This document shows positions 17,723-21,394 of a stretch of DNA of 21,394 nt, in pieces. The stretch lies in NCBI GenBank assembly GCA_052174535.1, contig JBQMRQ010000076.1:1-21394 (forward strand). The letters run 5' to 3'. The position numbers and the translations under genes were made by a program. Within the stretch, counting starts at the first letter, position 1, and every line of letters begins with the position of its first letter. This DNA comes from Arsenophonus sp052174535. Its GTDB lineage: Bacteria > Pseudomonadota > Gammaproteobacteria > Enterobacterales > Enterobacteriaceae. The notes below the pieces were generated by a model that saw nothing but the letters and a program-made list of their open reading frames with translations, did no database searches and was not told where the DNA came from.

Positions 17723-19165
17723 TTATTCAACTTTTAGTATTCGGCAGGTATTGGTGCTGCCAATCTGACCCATTTGATCACCTTGAGTGACTAAGACTAA
17801 ATCAGTTAGTTTAATATATTTTTTTTCTAGCAGACATTTAATGGCATTTTTAACGGCATTAATCGTGTTAGTATCTTTATTGCAATGAATTGGAGTTACG
17901 CCCCGATAAAGAGCGCACTGATTTAATGTTTTTTCATGATAAGAGATAGAAAATATTGGTAAACCTGAGCTGATCCGAGACATCATGCAAGCAGTACGGC
18001 CTGATTCTGTCATTGCAATAATGGCTTTTACTCCTTTTAAATGGTTAGCGGCATACATAGCTGACATAGCGATTGCTTCTTCAACGTTGTCAAATATATC
18101 ATCGAGATGATATTTAGCAATATTGATACCAGCCATTTTTTCTGCTCCAAGACAAACCTGAGCCATGGCTTCAACGGTTTCAGCTGGATATTGGCCTGCA
18201 GCTGTTTCAGCAGATAACATAACAGCGTCAGTGCCATCCAGAACAGCATTAGCAACATCCATCACCTCAGCCCGGGTTGGCATAGGATTAGTGATCATCG
18301 ATTCCATCATTTGTGTGGCAGTGATGGCAATTCGGTTTAGTTGGCGCGCCCGACGTATCAATTTCTTTTGTACACCGACCAGTTCAGGATCACCAATTTC
18401 AACGCCAAGATCACCTCGAGCAACCATGACTACATCTGAAGCTAAAATAATTTCGTCAATAACTTTGTCATTGGCAACCGCTTCAGCTCGCTCTACCTTA
18501 GCAACAATTTGACAATCACAACCCGCTTCACGAGCTAGTCGACGAGCATAATTTAGATCTTTTGCTGAGCGAGGAAAAGAAACTGCTAAGTAATCGACAC
18601 CTATCTGAGCTGCGATCATGATATCGGCTTTATCTTTTTCTGTTAGCGCTTCTGCAGATAGGCCGCCACCAAGTTTATTAATCCCTTTATTATTTGATAG
18701 TTGCCCACCAACAGTCACTTCAGTTAAAATTTGATGATTCTTTACAGTAATTACTTTTAATTGAACGCGCCCATCATCAAGTAAGAGAATATCACCTGAC
18801 GCCACATCATCAGGTAAACCTTGATAGTCAATGTAGACTTTTTCTTGACTACCTTCACTTTTAGCTAAATTAGCATCTAAGATAAATTTATCGCCAATAT
18901 GAAGGAAAATTTTTCCTTCTTTAAATGTAGAAACACGAATTTTAGGTCCTTGTAGATCAGCAAGAATGGCCACATGTTGTGCTAAAAATTTTGCAAGTTC
19001 ACGTACTTTTTTTGCTCGTTGCAAGTGATCTTCTGCTGAGCCATGAGAAAAATTTAGACGAACAACGTTTGCACCGGCTTTAATCACTTTTTCTAAGTTA
19101 TAATTACGATCAGTCGCGGGACCGAGAGTAGTAACAATTTTCGTTCTTCTAAGTCGTCTCGACAT
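17723..19165 (-). CDS. pykA: Pyruvate kinase II
   Basis: The enzyme transfers phosphate from phosphoenolpyruvate to ADP, giving pyruvate and ATP, the last step of glycolysis. The 480 residues equal E. coli PykA in length and match it closely, more than PykF (N-terminus MSRRLRRTKIVTTLGPATDR). Active-site features are R36 with N38 and S40 in VVRLNFSHG, the catalytic Lys in VAKVERAEA (223), the metal and substrate loop VMVARGDLGVEIG (246-258) and ATQMMESM (283-290). The ATG at 19165 has GGAGT at 19175-19171. In enterobacteria hexR lies directly upstream, and here its dead remains occupy that place, so pykA must use its own promoter. No frame damage is seen. Confidence 0.98.
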   Translation of the reverse strand: MSRRLRRTKIVTTLGPATDRNYNLEKVIKAGANVVRLNFSHGSAEDHLQRAKKVRELAKFLAQHVAILADLQGPKIRVSTFKEGKIFLHIGDKFILDANLAKSEGSQEKVYIDYQGLPDDVASGDILLLDDGRVQLKVITVKNHQILTEVTVGGQLSNNKGINKLGGGLSAEALTEKDKADIMIAAQIGVDYLAVSFPRSAKDLNYARRLAREAGCDCQIVAKVERAEAVANDKVIDEIILASDVVMVARGDLGVEIGDPELVGVQKKLIRRARQLNRIAITATQMMESMITNPMPTRAEVMDVANAVLDGTDAVMLSAETAAGQYPAETVEAMAQVCLGAEKMAGINIAKYHLDDIFDNVEEAIAMSAMYAANHLKGVKAIIAMTESGRTACMMSRISSGLPIFSISYHEKTLNQCALYRGVTPIHCNKDTNTINAVKNAIKCLLEKKYIKLTDLVLVTQGDQMGQIGSTNTCRILKVE

Positions 19166-19329
19166 TTATGACTCCGTTGGCTTATTAAAATTAGTATTGG
19201 TTGATAGGTTATCAGATAGAAATGAAATTTATCTCTTTATTAAATGGTTGTGTATCATTTAAATGCCTTAGATAGAGAGAATATTTTTCAGTAAAACGAA
19301 CAGATCTACAGCTCGTGGATATTAATTTG

Positions 19330-20217
19330 TTTGCTAAATTTAGATAGCACTAAATTTTATCAGGATATGGATCATATGTAATATATATCTTATTATACGC
19401 TTTAAGTTATCTCTAAATTTGCTCTTGAAGTAAACTAAAGATAGTTGTCAGTCTATCTATTTCTATTAATGTATTAATGCTAATTATACTTAACCGTGAT
19501 TCTATTGACAGCTAAATGTTGGTATATTTAGGTGAATCAAATCCTAATAAATAAAAATGTTATCTATGCTAGAGGGGGGATTAAAACAGTAATGGCAATG
19601 ACTATAGCATTATTCGATTTAGCAAGATTAGCCTATTTAAATAAATTATTAGTTGGGGCCAAACCACTTATGCCAAATAAAAACTGAAACATCACTCACT
19701 ATATAGATAGTGAATACAATGTATCTATTACAGGATAACATTATTTAAATAAACTACAGGGATATTAATCAAAAATTTACTATATAGTGTCATGATAACT
19801 ACTGTTACAAACCTAAAGGAAAGAAAGGGATCTTTTTGCTTGGTTTAATAGATTGACAGCACGATTAATATTTGTGATGATTAGGTTATATTGTGCAATA
19901 CCTAACTCAGGGATATCTGTTTCAAAAACTTTTTAGCTATAGGAGTTAAAAAGATTATGCTGGTCAATAAAACAACTAACATAAAATATTCCATTGATGA
20001 AGTTTTGTTTTAATTCCTAATTAAAAGTTAGGAAAAATATTGGTATCTATTTTACGATAAAATAATTTATAGTAGGATCGCTTAATCTTAATCAATTTAA
20101 CTAAGGTTGAAATACTGAAGTGAACTGTTTTAAGCTTTCAAGTGCTGAGTTAATAACTTTCTTTTCTGTTTCATTAAAGTATTCAAAGCTATTATTTAGT
20201 ATTTCTAATACTTTCAT
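19330..20217 (-). pseudogene. hexR: Broken hexR (RpiR/HexR-family sugar-metabolism repressor)
   Basis: HexR is a repressor with an N-terminal helix-turn-helix domain and a SIS domain that senses KDG-6-phosphate and controls zwf and pyk genes. The minus strand from the ATG at 20217 reads, in pieces: VLEILNNSFEYFNETEKKVI, then SDPTINYFIVK (family: SEPTVNRFCRSM), QNFINGIFYVS (QSLANGTPYVN), NINRAVNLLNQAK (INRAVDLLTQAKK), NIPVVY (NVPVVY), SDVSVFI and GISGLAPTNNLF (ISHTGRTKNL), ANLAKSNNAIVIAIT (AQLARENDAMVIALT) and SRLSIISINTLI (SRLAQLTVIDVLA). Stops and frameshifts run throughout, starting with a TAG at 20103-20101. The relic spans about 890 bp, almost the length of a live hexR (289 codons in E. 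coli). Its place between pykA and zwf is the enterobacterial order, with divergent orientation to zwf. Confidence 0.9.
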
Positions 20218-20463
20218 ACTTAAAAGCTACTTGTTTTACTAATACCTCTAAAGGTGCACAATATAGTTATTTAAATAAAATAAACTACGTGTTATTTAGT
20301 TAATAACAAATAAAAAGTTATTAGCTAAATTTTTATTAAAAATATGACGGACGTCTAATTTACTTTTTATTTTAGTTTAAAAAATATGAAAAAGTAAAAA
20401 TTATATATTACTACTAAAATTAGTTGCGAACTTTTTTAAGAAAAAAAAATATCGTGGCTTTCT

Positions 20464-20491
20464 TTGCCTGGTCGAATCAAAAATGTACATT
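20464..20491 (+). promoter_or_regulatory. Candidate promoter of zwf
   Basis: TTGCCT (20464-20469) and TACATT (20486-20491), spaced by 16 bp, are the best sigma-70 match in front of zwf. Transcription would start around 20498, and the HexR-type operator would lie a few bases downstream of that, a position suited to repression. Both hexamers are imperfect. Confidence 0.35.
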
Positions 20492-20509
20492 TATTTTTTC
20501 GATTGATGC

Positions 20510-20524
20510 TGTAATAGTATTACA
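20510..20524. promoter_or_regulatory. HexR-type operator upstream of zwf
   Basis: TGTAATAGTATTACA has 7-base arms that pair perfectly around a central G. It agrees with the known gammaproteobacterial HexR site, close to TGTAATTAAATTACA, in all but the centre, and it lies 30 bases before the zwf start. In enterobacteria HexR represses zwf through such a site. Here the repressor gene next door is broken. Confidence 0.7.
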
Positions 20525-20553
20525 GAATTGGTATTTAAGGAGAATTCCATATT

Positions 20554-21394
20554 ATGGCAATTAATAAAGCTGTTCAGGCATGTAATTTAATTATTTTCGG
20601 AGCAAAAGGAGATTTAGCTCATCGCAAATTATTGCCTTCTCTTTATCAATTGGAAAAAACGGGATATATTCATCCTGATATGCGTATTATAGGGATTGCT
20701 CGAGATAAATGGGATACTGCCGCTTATATAAAGGAAACTAGAGAAGCGTTAGAAACTTTTTTAAATGAAAAAGTTGAGCATAGTTTATGGCAAAAATTAA
20801 GTAAACGTCTTAATTTTTTTAATTTAGATCTTCAGGATCTGGACAAATTTAATTCACTAGCAAAATATCTTGAGGGTGATACCAAGCCCTCCATATATTA
20901 TTTAGCTATGCCGCCAACGACTTTTAGAACTGTTTGCCATGGCTTAGGTCATGCCGGTCTTAATAAGAACCCCAATCGAGTTGTTATGGAAAAACCATTA
21001 GGTAATGATCTTGTCTCTTCCCAAAATATAAATAATGAAGTTGCTAAGTATTTTAAAGAGAGTCAAATTTATCGTATTGATCACTATTTAGGTAAAGAGA
21101 CGGTGTTAAATTTATTAACATTACGTTTTGCTAATTCTTTATTTATTAATAATTGGGATTATCGAGCAATTGATCATGTACAAATTACGATTGCTGAAGA
21201 GGTTGGCATAGAAGGACGCTGGGGTTATTTTAACCAAACAGGGCAGATGCGAGATATGGTTCAAAATCATTTATTACAGATCTTGACCATGATTGCTATG
21301 TCACCATTATCAGATTTAACTGCAGATCGTATACGAGATGCGAAAGTTAAAGTATTACGTTCATTACGTCGTATTGATTATCATAATGTACGTG
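20554..21394 (+). CDS. zwf: Glucose-6-phosphate 1-dehydrogenase, N-terminal part (3' end outside the window)
   Basis: Zwf oxidises glucose 6-phosphate to 6-phosphogluconolactone and reduces NADP+, opening the oxidative pentose phosphate pathway. The window holds 280 codons of about 490. The nucleotide-binding GAKGDLA is at residues 16-22, MEKPLG at 145-150, and the substrate-binding RIDHYLGKE at 174-182. Then come the conserved RFANSLFINNWD and EEVGIEGRWGYF. Similarity to E. coli Zwf is high from the first residue. ATG at 20554 is preceded by AAGGAGA (20537-20543). The gene is divergent from pykA with the hexR relic between them. The frame is clean to the window end. Confidence 0.97.
   Translation, partial: MAINKAVQACNLIIFGAKGDLAHRKLLPSLYQLEKTGYIHPDMRIIGIARDKWDTAAYIKETREALETFLNEKVEHSLWQKLSKRLNFFNLDLQDLDKFNSLAKYLEGDTKPSIYYLAMPPTTFRTVCHGLGHAGLNKNPNRVVMEKPLGNDLVSSQNINNEVAKYFKESQIYRIDHYLGKETVLNLLTLRFANSLFINNWDYRAIDHVQITIAEEVGIEGRWGYFNQTGQMRDMVQNHLLQILTMIAMSPLSDLTADRIRDAKVKVLRSLRRIDYHNVR

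Noticed and set aside
18037..18512. Open frames on both strands inside pykA
   Set aside because: Shadow frames of pykA.
1..21394. CRISPR array, prophage, defence island, replication origin
   Set aside because: No regularly spaced repeats, phage structural genes, defence genes or DnaA-box cluster were seen.

Overview
The window looks like a piece of the chromosome of an AT-rich, gene-poor gammaproteobacterial (Enterobacterales) symbiont in mid genome reduction. Its intact genes are very close to the enterobacterial versions in sequence and length: lysS (3' part), pfkA, gmk, rpoZ, spoT, ffs, pykA and zwf (5' part). Only about one third of the bases (about 7.1 of 21.4 kb) lie in intact genes. 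Host-restricted insect symbionts at an early to middle stage of decay (Arsenophonus-like or Serratia symbiotica-like) would fit, but the genus cannot be fixed from this window.

Layout. 1-727 is the 3' end of lysS (+). 728-4427 is a decayed tract. It holds a full-length but broken queH (minus strand, about 850-1498), an unidentified minus-strand relic above it, and copy 1 of a roughly 350-bp dispersed repeat. 4428-5405 is intact pfkA, followed by a hairpin. 5406-12074 is a 6.7-kb gene desert. It contains a MITE-like inverted repeat, a GC-rich stem-loop, a minus-strand membrane-protein relic with its terminator still in place, an IS256-family transposase relic and copy 2 of the dispersed repeat. 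12075-15163 is the gmk-rpoZ-spoT operon (minus strand). 15164-17722 is extremely AT-rich and holds only the 4.5S RNA gene (ffs) and a cluster of perfect short inverted repeats. 17723-19165 is intact pykA (minus). About 19330-20217 is a broken hexR (minus). 20510-20524 is a HexR-type operator, and zwf starts at 20554 and runs off the window.

How the genes fit together. The survivors are core functions: translation (lysS), protein targeting (ffs), RNA polymerase omega subunit and ppGpp control (rpoZ, spoT), GMP kinase (gmk), committed glycolysis (pfkA, pykA) and entry to the pentose phosphate pathway (zwf). Lost functions are regulatory or dispensable: HexR, the sugar-metabolism repressor that normally sits between pykA and zwf; QueH, for queuosine synthesis; and transposases. 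The clearest biological point is that the hexR repressor is dead while its operator at zwf still looks intact. The readable pseudogenes have kept nearly their full length, so decay here runs mainly by substitutions and small indels rather than by large deletions. I saw no defence system, CRISPR array, prophage or biosynthetic cluster.
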